Position numbers and translations under genes: made by a program
Part shown: positions 29,660 to 40,032 of the stretch, in pieces
Layout of the letters: the number at the start of each line of letters is the position of its first letter
How positions within the stretch are numbered: the first letter of the stretch is position 1
Notes under the pieces: model-generated
What the model saw: the letters and a program-made list of their open reading frames with translations, nothing else
Database searches by the model: none
What the model was told of the DNA's origin: nothing
Assembly: GCF_000372725.1 (NCBI RefSeq)
Contig: NW_005201349.1
Location: forward strand, 140,323 to 204,322
Direction: 5' to 3'
Length of the DNA: 64,000 nt
Source: Emiliania huxleyi CCMP1516
Taxonomy: Eukaryota; Haptophyta; Isochrysidales; Noelaerhabdaceae

Positions 29660-29858
29660 GTATGATTTGTTGCTGCCGAAGGCGCGCCGCCCGGGCGAGT
29701 GTGCAGAGAAGTGTGGCTGCCCACAACACCCCGAGGCTTTCAGAAAAAAGAATTCTCCTTTCTTCGACAAAAAGAATTTTCCTCTCCGTGCCCAGTGTTG
29801 TTGTGCCTAAGACGTAGGGAAAAGAAAGCCAAACCCGGCGCCCGCCCGCGATTCGTAA
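29660..29858. promoter_or_regulatory. Bidirectional intergenic region with two AAAGAATT(C/T)TCC words
   Basis: Only 199 bp separate two divergent start codons. It includes AAAAAAGAATTCTCC (29743-29757) and AAAAAGAATTTTCC (29769-29782), A/T-rich words in a GC-rich background that recur before other genes in the window. Confidence 0.45.
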
Positions 29859-32216
29859 ATGCGCAACTTCCGCAAAGCGGCGCCCAGCATCTTCTCGAAC
29901 CCCTCGGTACCATCGCAGTATATGTGGTCGCTGCGCTCCGCCACCGGGCTCCTGGTGCTGGCGGGCGGCATTGCCGAGCTGGGCGCCATTCGGGTCACAG
30001 CTGGCCGCGGATTCCTGCGGCATCGTGCGTCGCAGATGTCCGTTCCGCCGATTTTGGAAGCGACCGATGCCAGCGCGTTCGACGATGGTGCAGATGCCCC
30101 TGTGGCGCTACAGCCGAAGAGGACCGCACGCGCTTCGCTGAGGAATACTGTGCCTCGCCTGCCGACATACTCTGCCGAGTCCATTGCAGCGTGGCGGCAG
30201 TACGACACGCTGCAAGAACCGCCGTTCAAGCCAGAAGGGCCGTGGGGTCAGATAATTAGCGAGGGCCACTTCATAGGAGACCCGATGCTCGACGTGGTGG
30301 CGAGTGCGCCCGACGGCAAGCCGCTTTTATACGGCGTGGCCGCCGGCAAGAAGATTGTCCGCGTCATTCCCAAGAGCAGCCTCGGGACGACGGAAGCCAC
30401 GCCGACGGTGGAGGAAGTACGGGATTGGGTGCGCCGCGCCAAGGAGAGCAGCAGCGCTCCATGCTCTGATCTGACCGAGCCCCTTTCGCTCGAGTTTGAC
30501 GATTCACAGATCGACTATGCGCGTGTTGAGCAGGGCCAGCAGGCCTGGTCTTCCCGCGTGGGCGAGAGCGTGCGCAACCTGGGGCTAGCGCTGATGTCTG
30601 GCTTTGCGGTGCGGCGTGCAGTCGAAGTGCTCGAGGTGAATCCGCGCACCACCACGCCAAAAGGGGCGCTGGCACGGTACGACGAGACGGGCTTCTACTG
30701 GCAGGATTGGCTCCAAGGGGGCAGCTGGGCCGACCCGTACTCTTCGGCGCGTATGAGCGCCGAGTCGGTCCGCTGCTTCCACGCGCTCGGGCGCACAAAT
30801 GACAAAGTGTGGGAGAAGTGGGTTGGCGCTCCCGCCGAGGTGGTGCCCAAGACTTGGAGGGTCGACCGGGACCACCCTCTCACGAGGGAGGTTGCGCGTG
30901 CCACAATCGGTGGAAGGAATCTGCTCGAGGCCAACGGCCACGACTTTGTCTTCGTCTTCGCGGAGGCCGCGGCGCCGGACGAGACGGAGCTTTGGGACTA
31001 CTTCGTCCCTCTACCCCTTGCTGCAGACGCGCCCAATCTGCACGACCTGGTGGAGAGGTTTCCGCTTTTCCGCAAGAATGGCGTGCCCATCAACCAGTAC
31101 GACCTAGCCGAGACCCTGTTCACCTTCGCGACGGTGCCCATCATGGTCACAGAGAGCTCGGTCGTGCTCAACCCGCGCAACAACCTGGTGAGGCCGAGCC
31201 GCGAGTCGGTTGCGCAGCGGGGTTGGTCGGGGCCCAACATTGCACAGCGCGAGAAGAGTGACATGGTTTATATGTGGGGCGCCGTGGCGCACCACTTGGG
31301 GCTTACTGGGACCGCCAATTTTTGCCACGGGCTGCCGGATCCCGAACTTGCCTTCACGCGCTACTCGGAGGAGTGGAACGTCTTCAACGCACAGCGGTAC
31401 CGAACTCAAAAGTGGGAGGTGACAAAAAAGGTGCAGGACCCCGTGATTGTGGGCGCAGCAGAGAGGCTCGCCGGGGCCATCGGCAAGCAGATCGAGGACT
31501 CTCTCGGGGCGGAGAAAGCTGCCAACTGGGACGATGCCAGCGTGAAGGAGCTGGCGCAGCAGATTCAGAGGGCGCTCATTGAGCAGGAGTTCTACCTACC
31601 CCTGCCCGTCGACACGCTCCGTGAGGCGTATCGTCAGTCAGCCGAGGGAAGCATCTCTCGGGCTGGGTCGAGCATTTTCGAGCTTGTCAACCCGTTCAAG
31701 CAGCTGGAGCGGCAAGGGAAGGTGAACGCAGCTGCGCTCTCGCTGGCACGCAACCTCGGCACGAGTGCGCTCATGGGCCTGAGTGCTTTTGCGCAAAAGG
31801 GCGCGCAACCGGCGGTCATCGAGTTCTTCGCCACGTTCTCCGCCCGCGATTTGACTGCGCTGACTGCTCTTAGAGAGGAGTCAGTCGAGCTGCGAGCGGG
31901 CTCCCCGATTGGAGCAGCCTGGAACGCCATGCCGAGGGAGCTCCAGCTGCTATCTGCCGGGGAGTCGCTGCCGCGCGATCCCCAGCTGTGGCCAAACTTC
32001 CAACCGATCGGAGCCTTTTTGCCATCCTTGCTACCCAGAGACGAGGAGGCGATGAAGGCTCCGTACAAGGGTTGGCTCGCGGCTCGCCAGAAGTCGGCGT
32101 TTGAGTCGACGGAGGCGAAGCTTCGCGCTCTGGAGAGTGCGTGCGTCGTCAGTGCGGCGGGTACCTCGTGCTTGGACGATGCTGATGGCGAGCCCGCCGG
32201 GGAGTCGACAGTGTGA
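29859..32216 (+). CDS. 785-residue orphan protein with N-terminal membrane anchor
   Basis: A single long exon with even codon use and few low-complexity tracts, so I regard it as genuine coding sequence. Residues 23-42 (WSLRSATGLLVLAGGIAELG) could be a signal anchor or part of an organelle-targeting peptide. The rest looks soluble and globular: aromatic-rich segments such as GFYWQDWLQGGSWADPYSS, a WDYFVPLPL block and a helical C-terminal third. I recognise no catalytic motif or named family. It shares its 5' region with the renalase-RRM gene. No function is proposed. Confidence 0.7.
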   Translation: MRNFRKAAPSIFSNPSVPSQYMWSLRSATGLLVLAGGIAELGAIRVTAGRGFLRHRASQMSVPPILEATDASAFDDGADAPVALQPKRTARASLRNTVPRLPTYSAESIAAWRQYDTLQEPPFKPEGPWGQIISEGHFIGDPMLDVVASAPDGKPLLYGVAAGKKIVRVIPKSSLGTTEATPTVEEVRDWVRRAKESSSAPCSDLTEPLSLEFDDSQIDYARVEQGQQAWSSRVGESVRNLGLALMSGFAVRRAVEVLEVNPRTTTPKGALARYDETGFYWQDWLQGGSWADPYSSARMSAESVRCFHALGRTNDKVWEKWVGAPAEVVPKTWRVDRDHPLTREVARATIGGRNLLEANGHDFVFVFAEAAAPDETELWDYFVPLPLAADAPNLHDLVERFPLFRKNGVPINQYDLAETLFTFATVPIMVTESSVVLNPRNNLVRPSRESVAQRGWSGPNIAQREKSDMVYMWGAVAHHLGLTGTANFCHGLPDPELAFTRYSEEWNVFNAQRYRTQKWEVTKKVQDPVIVGAAERLAGAIGKQIEDSLGAEKAANWDDASVKELAQQIQRALIEQEFYLPLPVDTLREAYRQSAEGSISRAGSSIFELVNPFKQLERQGKVNAAALSLARNLGTSALMGLSAFAQKGAQPAVIEFFATFSARDLTALTALREESVELRAGSPIGAAWNAMPRELQLLSAGESLPRDPQLWPNFQPIGAFLPSLLPRDEEAMKAPYKGWLAARQKSAFESTEAKLRALESACVVSAAGTSCLDDADGEPAGESTV

Positions 32217-32439
32217 GGGACAGGGGGTGTGTGGTGATGCCTGATCCGTAACGTGGTAGGAAGGTGAGTAGTCTCAGCTCTGTCAGTCTGTCTGGCGGAG
32301 CCGGGGGAGGCCCCGGTGCCCGGATCCTCTTGTGTCTTGACTCTTGTGTGCGCACGCAGATCGCAATCGCTCGCGGCCCCCAGGCGCGCCGGATCCAGGC
32401 GGGTGTGTACATTTTTCTTGTGTAGTTAGATAATTTATT

Positions 32440-35415
32440 TCAGTGCCCATAAGGCACGAGATGATTGGTCTTGCGTTTCGCCGGATGATCCGATGTGAAT
32501 GGTCGCCGCTCCCTCCCCGCGGCTCGCTGCCGCCACGCGTCCCGCAACGCATCGCGCCGTGCCTGCGCCGGGGCGATGGCCTCGACCGGCCGCATGCTCT
32601 CGGGGTCCGCGGCGACCTGAAGAGTGTACCAGTGCGCGCGAGCGCGGAAGTAGCTGGACTGGTTGTGCCCCGAACCGGCTGCCTGGGCCATCCAAGGCTC
32701 CGCTGGCGCGGGCGGCGCGGTCAGCCGAGCGCGGAGGATGTCCATGAGCGTGTGGTACGCGTCCATCTCCGGCGGCTCGTCCAAATAGCTCGAGCGGGTG
32801 CACGCGTCGCCGCCGTCGACGCCTGGGGCAGAGAGAGGCCGAAGCCTTGGCACAGGAGGGAAGGGGGAGAGAAAAGCCCGGCGGGCGGGGCGGTCCAGCC
32901 GAGGCCTTGCAGCCCGGCCGCGGTGAGTTGCGACGCGAGGGTCGCCGCGACGGGGCCGGGCATCTCACGCCGGCACTCCTAAGTAGCGTGAACGCCGTGC
33001 CCTCACCCCCTCACCCCCCCGCCCCCTCCCTCCCCTTCGGCCTGCGGGTGGGGCGCACGTCGGCACTGAGCAGCGGACCGCTGTCCGAACGAATGGCGCG
33101 TCCCCGGCCCGCGCCGCCCCTGCACCTTGCGCACTCGCGCGGCACCCACCCGCTCCCAAACACCAGGCTCGTGTGCAGGAGGCGCGGCCAGACGCCGGCG
33201 GCGGCAGACACCATCGCGGCCGCGGCGCCTCGCCGCAGCTTGCGCAGCCAGCCCATCAGCCGAGGGATGGACTCCGCCTCGACATAGAGCGCCGCCTCGT
33301 GCCAGCGCATCTCCGGGTGCTCGGCGAGGGGCATCGCCTACTCGCCGAGGCTCGCCGAGGTTCGCCGAGACACCCGAGAGTCCAACCCTCCCAGTGGGGG
33401 GGGGGCCGTCGCCTCGAGCCTCTCGGACAGGACAGGCACGCAGCCGTACAGCACTGCTGGCAAGTAGCGGTCCGAGTCGCCGTTGTCCCAGCCGCGGGGC
33501 GAGAAGCAGAAGCGCGACGTCAGCATCGCGAGGTGCCTGGAGAGAGCAAGAAAGCGACCTGCTCTCAGTCTGGCTCCCCACCCGACGCCTCTCCCCGCCT
33601 GCGCTGCGGGGCCGCACAGAGGCCGCACGGCGTCGCTTTCCGTGAGCGTGTCGTGGATGCACGCGCCGCTCTGGCCCGCGATGCCGAGCAGAGCGCGGCG
33701 GGCGCGGTTGTTGTTGAAGCGCACCGCGCCCGCCCAGAAGAGCGTGCCTACGGGGACAGCCCCGAGCAGGCTCCGAGGATGGCAGTGCAGCCGTGTCGCC
33801 CGCCCGAGAGGGGCGTGCAGTTTCGGCGGGGGTGGATCGGCAGCGGCTCGGCGGGGGGAAGCGACGCCTCGACGCCCGTCGCCTTGCCGCCGCGTGCCGC
33901 TGGGGCGGACCTGCCGGCGGGCTTCTCCTGCAGGGGCAAGGGACAGGATGGAGCCAGGGGCCGCGGCGGGGCGGGAAGTGCGCGCTGGTGTGTCCTCCCG
34001 CCCTCCCACCCTCCCACCCTCCCACCCTCCGTCCCACCCTCCCTCCCTCGCGGCGGCAGATCGCGCACCGGCGGCACCGTCCTCCCGCCCCCCGCCGCCT
34101 TCAGCACCTTCTTAAACGCCGGGGCGTCCTCCTCCTCCTCTCTCGAGCCCGCCAAACGAGCAGACGGCCTCGCCCCGAGAGACGGCCTCGCCCCGAGACG
34201 CTTCTCGTGGCGCTTCTCGTCCTCCGCCCCTCTGCTGCCCCGCCGCGGCGCGTGCCAGGAGGCGAGCCGCGTGCTGCGTAGCGAGCGGTTCCTACGGGGC
34301 GAGGGCTCCGAGAAGGTTCCGAGAAGGTTCCGAGAAGAGTCCAGGCGCCGTCCGCGTGTCGAGCGGTTCCTCCACGAACCCGCGCGCCTCAGAAAGTCGC
34401 GCAGTTTGCCCAGCGGCCCAGCGGCGCCCGCGAGCTCGAGCCGCCGCCCCTCCGCGGACGGGACGTCGAACCGCGCCCGTCCGTACGGCACGCAGTCCAG
34501 AGAGACGTGCTCCGCCGCTCCCCCCTCCCCCCCCCGGCTCGACTCGGACAGATGTCGGGCGAGCAAGCGACCTGCTCCTGCCGAGGAGCCGGCGGCGGGG
34601 CTGCTCCTCCGCCTGCCACGCGGAAGCGCCGGCTGCGGCGGTGCCGGCTGAGCCACCTTCACTTGCTGCGGCTGCGGCTGCGGCGGCTGCGCGCGAGGGG
34701 ATGAGACGCGCAGCAGCTCGCGCTGCAGCAGCGTCGGCACCCTCTGGCCCGATTGTGACCGGTGCAAGCCGCACAAGGGCCCGCACTCGTGCTCTTCAGG
34801 CGTGGGCAGCCGCACGTCGAGCCAGGGCTGGAAGCAGTTGAGGCAGCTGCCCGACGGAGCCCGCAACCCGTCGGTCCACCCGTTGTACTGCAGGTTGAAG
34901 AGCAGCCGCGCGGGAGAGGCCGGGTTGAGCGCCTCCCAGCCTTCGCCCCACGCGTCTCGCAGCCAGCGGTCGTTTGCTGGCGCTTGCACGGGGCCAAAGC
35001 GGACGGGCCGCCGCGGGGTGAGCTTGCCGGAGGAGTACTTGTTTGGCACGATGGGCCGCGAAAATGCGCAGTCTCCCGGGCCGTGATCGCAGGGAAGAAG
35101 CCAGAAGTGCCGCGCAGTCGCGTCGGCCACGCTCCTGTTCCAGAAGGGCCACGTCTGGCGGATATAGTCGAACATGCGCCCGACGGCATAGTCGCCCGCC
35201 GCCTCGCTGCCCGTCGGATTCCCGCCCGTCGGGTGGTGCGGCACCAAGAAGTAGTCGGCGCACTCGCCGTTGGGCTCGAAGTGCTTGGACTTTCGGATCC
35301 ACTGCGCGAGACTACACGTGTTTCGCCAGTCGTTGCACGGCCTAACCACCGACTTGGGCAGTGAGTACACGTAGATGCGAGGGGAGGAGGCTGATTTTGG
35401 TGCCGAGCAGGACAT
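32440..35415 (-). CDS. Exostosin-like glycosyltransferase (GT47), several introns
   Basis: The start MSCSAPKSASSPRIYVYSLP is typical of exostosin-domain proteins. Further landmarks in order are ADYFLVPHH, YIRQTWPFWNRS...HFWLLPCDHGPGDC, LLFNLQYNGW and FQPWLDVRLPTP. Then come, in a separate exon, TLFWAGAVRFNNNRARRALL, followed by SRFCFSPRGWDNGDSDRYLPAVLYGCVPVLSERLE and LAEHPEMRWHEAALYVEAE. A 75-nt GC-AG intron (33338-33412) is clear, and an acceptor CCGTAG at about 33753 precedes the TLFWAG exon. The roughly 1 kb between 33753 and 34750 is low-complexity and probably largely intron. The extreme C-terminal exon (32440-32853) is less certain. Expected role: Golgi transferase of a cell-wall or scale polysaccharide. 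No clear signal anchor is visible at the N-terminus. Confidence 0.75.
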
Positions 35416-35745
35416 GAGTCGCGGGACTACACGTCGCACACGGTGCTGATGGGTTCGACTTTTGTCGATGCATGGTATGGTGGCGTACCTCCCCACCGTC
35501 CAGTTTCCGAGCCTGACTGTTCTTCACCTTTCTACCTAACCTAACTCCTACAGCAGACCAGGATTCCAGCCGACAGGACCATATACCCCCCCCCCCTCCC
35601 CCTCCCCACCCGGCCGACCAGGATTCCAGCTCGTATAGCCATAGGGGAAGGAGCCTGCAGGATGACACCCCGACCGCACGCACACTAGATCGCGGATGGC
35701 CGCCGTCTTCCACGCCAGGACCGGCCGGTCCAAAAGCACATCAGC
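35416..35745. other. Intergenic with C-rich tract
   Basis: Short region with a C/T run at 35587-35610 and a repeated phrase GACCAGGATTCCAGC (35559-35573, 35618-35632). No gene. Confidence 0.5.
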
Positions 35746-36525
35746 TCAAGAGGGCCGCGGCGGGCCCATTCTGCCCATGCCCATTCGTTGCATCTGCTGC
35801 CAGTGCTCCTCCTTCTCGGCCCACCAGGCGTCGGCCACGTGATCCTCCGGGATCTTCTCGTGGTACTCGTCGCGCATGCACTCGCCGAGTGGGGCCGGCC
35901 GCAGGTGCTTAGGCTCGACTACCACGATGTGGCACGGATCGTCGTCCTCGTCGTCCTCGTCGTCCATTCCAGGGATCTTTACGTTCACGTTATACCGCTC
36001 GGGAGTACCGCCCGGCATCGCGCTCATGAGATCCATCCGCGCCTTGAGACCGTTCAGGTCAACGTGTTCCGCGACCTTGTGCCGAACCGGGCAGCCAACC
36101 AGTCGGACCTGGCTTAGGGGCTGGCTGCAAGCGATGAAGCGGCGCATGGCCTTGACCGTCTCGGATTCGCGCTCTTCCGCCGTCGCGTAGGACGTCAGCC
36201 GCGCGGCGATGCGCTCCAGCTGCTGCTGCGAGATGTAGCGGTGCAGGACCGCGCGCTCGCCAAAGGCCACAAATGCAGGGCCGGTGCCACCAGCGGACCT
36301 GAGGCCCTCGAGGCCCGATGCGCCGCCGCCAGTGGACTGCGATGCGGTCGCTGTGGCGACGAGCGCGTTGCCAAACTCCGAGCGCTCCTGCGCGGTCATG
36401 CCGCCCATGCCCGCCAATATGTCGCGCTGCCAGTCGGTGAGAGTGTTAAAGAATGCGGTGGCCGGACCCGCGCTCGTGCGTGCCGCTTTGGGCGTCGCCG
36501 CGCCGCTGAGGAAGCCCTTCTTCAT
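35746..36525 (-). CDS. 259-residue hypothetical protein with a small beta-barrel-like segment
   Basis: One exon. The middle contains VRLVGCPVRHKVAEHVDLNG followed by a PERYNVNV segment. This pattern (V-L, LNG, then Gly/Glu-Arg-Tyr-x-Val) is common in short SH3-like modules of algal proteins. The C-terminal region of the ankyrin protein at 40485-42650 has the same layout (VAIHSLVSRPSMNG...GRFGVRV). An acidic Asp/Glu run follows, then a charged C-terminus with EYHEKIPEDHVADAWWAEKEEHWQQ. No enzymatic motif is seen. Function unknown. Confidence 0.6.
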   Translation of the reverse strand: MKKGFLSGAATPKAARTSAGPATAFFNTLTDWQRDILAGMGGMTAQERSEFGNALVATATASQSTGGGASGLEGLRSAGGTGPAFVAFGERAVLHRYISQQQLERIAARLTSYATAEERESETVKAMRRFIACSQPLSQVRLVGCPVRHKVAEHVDLNGLKARMDLMSAMPGGTPERYNVNVKIPGMDDEDDEDDDPCHIVVVEPKHLRPAPLGECMRDEYHEKIPEDHVADAWWAEKEEHWQQMQRMGMGRMGPPRPS

Positions 36526-36529
36526 TTAT

Positions 36530-36976
36530 CGCGGTGTGTATGGACGGCCAGGAGGGACTGATGTCGGCGACGGTCCTCTCCGCGCGCGTCGGCAAGGCGT
36601 GCGGTGAATTTACGCTCCGTCGCCCTCCTGAGCTCTCCCCCCTTCGCTCCAGCCACGCATAGGCGCTCGCGGACAGGCGCCCGTGACGGCCGTCCCGCGA
36701 GCTGTGAACAGACGCGTTTATGTGAAGAGACGCACTTGCCTTCGAGTACAAACAACACAAACAACCCAACACCAAACAACCTCACAAAAAGCACGATTCT
36801 TCTGCTGTTGGCCCTCGATGGGGGGATTGGTCAGTCGGCGCTATCTCGTTCTATCTCGTGCGATCTCGCAGCGATCTCGCCTATTCAAGAGCCGTTTTTC
36901 TGTTCTTCTTCGCGCTGCGCGCATAGTATCCATAGACGCTTCCCGCCAGCCAGCTCTATCATCTATGGCATAGTAC
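36530..36976. other. Intergenic, with CTATCTCG-rich direct repeat
   Basis: No gene. At 36836-36873 it has GGCGCTATCTCGTTCTATCT and further GATCTCG words, similar to 38078-38140 (GGCGCTATCTGGCGCTATCT, then CTATCTCATTCTATCTC). The pair brackets the decayed locus and zinc-finger-like gene between them. Confidence 0.55.
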
Positions 36977-37465
36977 TATGGCGAGGGACGCCTACGCACG
37001 CGTGCAGACGGCTGCCACCGCCAAGGCGGCCCTGCTCCAGTGGCGCTTCCTGATCAAGCAGGACGACCCGGATCGATGAGGACACCTTCGACGTTACGCT
37101 GCTCGCAAGCGGAGCTGCGAGTGGACTCCATCGTCACGGCCGAGGATTGGGGCCGCCTCGAGTCGTACCTGCGCGAGTCCGTTCGAGATTCCCACCTCTG
37201 TCAAGATCGGCCTGCAGGGCAAGGTGCTGTTCAGCGGCAAGCAGGCGCTCTTCTTCAAGGTCCGCGACCAATTGTCCACCGCGCGCTTTCAGATCGAGCG
37301 GCTGGGCCAGCTGCTTGTGGACGAGACGGAGGTCACGGTCGAGGTCGAGATCTGCGCTGTGGACGTGGGCTCGTGGGCAAGAAGCTCAAGGCCAAGTCCA
37401 AGCCGCGCACGCGCAAGCAGGAGGCCTCCACCACCAAGCTCGACGAGCTGAAAGGCTCCATCTAG
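36977..37465 (+). pseudogene. Interrupted reading frame of an unknown protein
   Basis: It starts MARDAYARVQTAATAKAALL and reads well in pieces, but continuous protein-like sequence jumps frame about four times within 490 bp (near 37070, 37110, 37185 and 37370). No splice-like sequence is visible at those points. Protein-like segments include VDSIVTAEDWGRLESYLRES, KVLFSGKQALFFKVRDQL and a basic KKLKAKSKPRTRKQEAS tail ending ELKGSI. Either the gene has decayed or the assembly carries several small length errors. No family is recognised. Confidence 0.5.
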
Positions 37466-37529
37466 GCGTGACGGCCTCGACGCGCAGCTACGTGACCGGC
37501 TCTCGTGGAAGCCCGCCTCGAGCGACATC

Positions 37530-37985
37530 ATGCGGTCGGAGCCAGAGTACCTGGCCAAGTATTTTGAGGGCCGTGACCTCACAGAGAAGGTGATGGGCAA
37601 CGCCGACTACCACCCGAGCCCCGTGGTCCTCATCTGCCCCTTCGACTCGTGCAAGAAGAGCCACCGCGTGCTCAATGGCGTGAGCGCCGTGTCGCAGCTG
37701 TCCTCGCACTGGATGGGGAGGCACGCGAGCAACCCGATGGCGATCGCGCTCGAGAAGCGGTGGCGGCTGGCGCTTGACAACAAGCACAAGTCGAAGGAGT
37801 GGCTCGATGCGCAACCAGGCTGTGCGCTCTGCCTCACCTGCGAGGAGGCCGATCGCCTCGGCGGCGAGGAGGCAGGCTACGAGCAGATCCGCCCCCCCAA
37901 GCCCGATCCGACTGACTTCAAGCTGACCTTCGACCTCAACACTGAGGAGCACCGGGCGTGGAAGGCAGCCGTCGGCACCATCTAG
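37530..37985 (+). CDS. 151-residue protein with a possible zinc-binding CxxxxC-HxxxH segment
   Basis: A compact single exon starting MRSEPEYLAKYFEG. Residues ~35-64 read LICPFDSCKKSHRVLNG...SQLSSHWMGRH: Cys-x4-Cys, then two His spaced four apart, in the style of BED or C2H2 fingers. A second Cys pair is in CALCLTC. It ends NTEEHRAWKAAVGTI. No family can be named. It follows the interrupted frame at 36977-37465 by about 65 bp on the same strand. The two share similar endings (LKGSI, VGTI) but not sequence. Confidence 0.5.
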   Translation: MRSEPEYLAKYFEGRDLTEKVMGNADYHPSPVVLICPFDSCKKSHRVLNGVSAVSQLSSHWMGRHASNPMAIALEKRWRLALDNKHKSKEWLDAQPGCALCLTCEEADRLGGEEAGYEQIRPPKPDPTDFKLTFDLNTEEHRAWKAAVGTI

Positions 37986-38334
37986 GCGGTCGTAGTGAGG
38001 CGAGAGAGCACGGTGCCACAGGCAGGCGCGCGGCGAGAGAGGCCGGGGCGGGGCGCCCGCCGCAGCGGCGGGTTGGGGCGCTATCTGGCGCTATCTGGCG
38101 CATCTGGCTATCTCATTCTATCTCATTCTATTTCGTGTCGATCTGACACAAGAACCGTCCAGACTAGGGCTTTTGGGAGGGAACGAAAGAAAAAGGACCG
38201 CTCGCAAGAGACCATTGGGTTTGTACTATTAACAACGAAGGCAAATTCAAAGAAAAAGGAAACCAGCTGTTGTCGTTGACGTTGTCCAAGTCGCCCCGGG
38301 ACGCTGTTCGCCCCTGTTCGCCCTTGTCCTGAGA

Positions 38335-40032
38335 ATGCGGCTGCTCAACACCAACTCCGTCGATGGCCTCCGCGCCATCGCCGTGCTGCACATCGTACTC
38401 GGCCACCACAGCACCTACACTGGCTACATTGCGCACACCACACCGTCCACGCAGGAAGCACCCGACGCCGACGAGGCAGACGCCTTCGGGTGCAGCACTA
38501 AATGGTGCACAGGCGGCTCTCTGAACTGCTGGGCCGGCTCGGACTTCGATGGATGCACGTGCGCCCTCGGCGAGGCTCGCATGACGGGTCGGATGTGGCC
38601 ACACGCCTTCTACGAGGGCCACATCCGAGGGCCACACGCGTATGAGTGCTGCCTACCGTCCACGAACTATACTGACCTCGTGGGCGTCACGTGTGGCAGC
38701 TACATTCCAGCGGACGACCCGATGCACCGCACCACGTCGGGTCTCGACCTGATCGGCGGCGCGTCGATGAGTTTGTTCTACATCATCAGCGGATTCGTCC
38801 TCATGCTCGGATACGGCAGTGTGCGCCCGGTGCCGCGAGGCACCGACACGAGTTGCTGCGGCGACGGCACCTCGGCCAACGCGGGCTGCTGCTTCCCGTG
38901 CTTCTGCGCGCCGACCAAGGAGGTGGAGGCGGAACCGGCGGAGGCGCCGCTGCCGCCGCTCAGCGCGCGCGACTTTTACATCAAGCGCTTCGCGCGCATC
39001 GGGCCGCTCTGGTACCTGGGCAACCTGCTCGCGGTGCCGCTGTACTTCACGGGCCACACCCATGCAACGGGCGCGTGGTGGTGGGGGGGCTTCGTGCTCT
39101 CCCTCTTCCCGCTCGGCCTGAACTCGTGGACCGTCCTGTTCTTCCCGCCGGCGGGCCACCTCTGGACGATCTCCACCATGACGTTCTTCTACCTCCTCTT
39201 CCCACGCATCGCGATCCACCTGACTCGCGTCCACCCGAAGCAGGTGCGCACGTTTGCGTGCGCACTGTACGGCATCCAGCTGGGGCTCTTCGTCTGCATG
39301 CTCTTTGGTGCTGGAGCCATCTTCGGCGGCGAGTTGGGATACTGGTGGGCAAGAGTGTGGCCGCCGATTCGACTGCCGACCTTTGTGATGGGCATGCTCG
39401 CCGCGCGCCAGGCAGAGCTCGAGGCCAAGGACCCGGCACTCTCGCAGAACTGCTACTCGCTCGCCAAGGCGTGCCGCCGGCACTATGCGACGGCGCTCCT
39501 CCTCGTGTGGCTCCTCATCGTCGTCCTCGGCATCCTCGAGCAGCTCTTCCTCACTTCGGCCGGCTTCGGCTACCTCTGCCGCATCGCCGGCGAGGCGGCG
39601 CTGCCGATCCTCTTCTATGAACTCATCGTCGCCCTCGCGTACCCGGCGAGCGCGCCAAGGCCGCCCTCGACGACGCACGCCTTCCTCGGCTCGGAGCCGC
39701 TGCGCCGCTTCGCCAACATCAGCCTCGCCGTCTATGTCGTCCATCAGACGCTCATCATCTACATGACACTCGCCGCCTACGGTGTGTTGTGGCCGGGCGC
39801 GTTCGCCACCAACGGTGGCCCAGAGGTCTGGAGATCGGCTGCAAGCAAGGGAAGGGCAGGAGGGGCGCTCATGCTGATGCCCAAGTGGGGCACCGCCGCC
39901 ACGCTGCCCCTCTCGATTTTCCTCGGGTGGCTGCTTACCTACGGCTTCGAGCGGCCCATGAGCCGCGCGATCCGGCGCTGCGTGGCATCGCCCACGCGCC
40001 GAGGTAGCGTCGCGCCGCGCTCCGTTCCTTAA
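38335..40032 (+). CDS. Acyltransferase-3 family integral membrane protein
   Basis: It opens with MRLLNTNSVDGLRAIAVLHIVLGHHS, which matches the first transmembrane helix of acyltransferase-3 (OafA/NRF-6-like) enzymes with its conserved His. SLFYIISGFVLMLGYGS and FYIKRFARIGPLWYLGNLL (about residue 214) are two further family signatures, including the essential Arg. About ten hydrophobic segments follow, ending in a cytoplasmic basic tail. Unusually, a Cys-rich luminal insert (about residues 50-125) separates the first two helices, with a second Cys-rich insert at about 178-200. Expected role: transfer of acetyl or another acyl group to a sugar or lipid across a membrane. 565 residues, one exon. 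Confidence 0.85.
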   Translation: MRLLNTNSVDGLRAIAVLHIVLGHHSTYTGYIAHTTPSTQEAPDADEADAFGCSTKWCTGGSLNCWAGSDFDGCTCALGEARMTGRMWPHAFYEGHIRGPHAYECCLPSTNYTDLVGVTCGSYIPADDPMHRTTSGLDLIGGASMSLFYIISGFVLMLGYGSVRPVPRGTDTSCCGDGTSANAGCCFPCFCAPTKEVEAEPAEAPLPPLSARDFYIKRFARIGPLWYLGNLLAVPLYFTGHTHATGAWWWGGFVLSLFPLGLNSWTVLFFPPAGHLWTISTMTFFYLLFPRIAIHLTRVHPKQVRTFACALYGIQLGLFVCMLFGAGAIFGGELGYWWARVWPPIRLPTFVMGMLAARQAELEAKDPALSQNCYSLAKACRRHYATALLLVWLLIVVLGILEQLFLTSAGFGYLCRIAGEAALPILFYELIVALAYPASAPRPPSTTHAFLGSEPLRRFANISLAVYVVHQTLIIYMTLAAYGVLWPGAFATNGGPEVWRSAASKGRAGGALMLMPKWGTAATLPLSIFLGWLLTYGFERPMSRAIRRCVASPTRRGSVAPRSVP

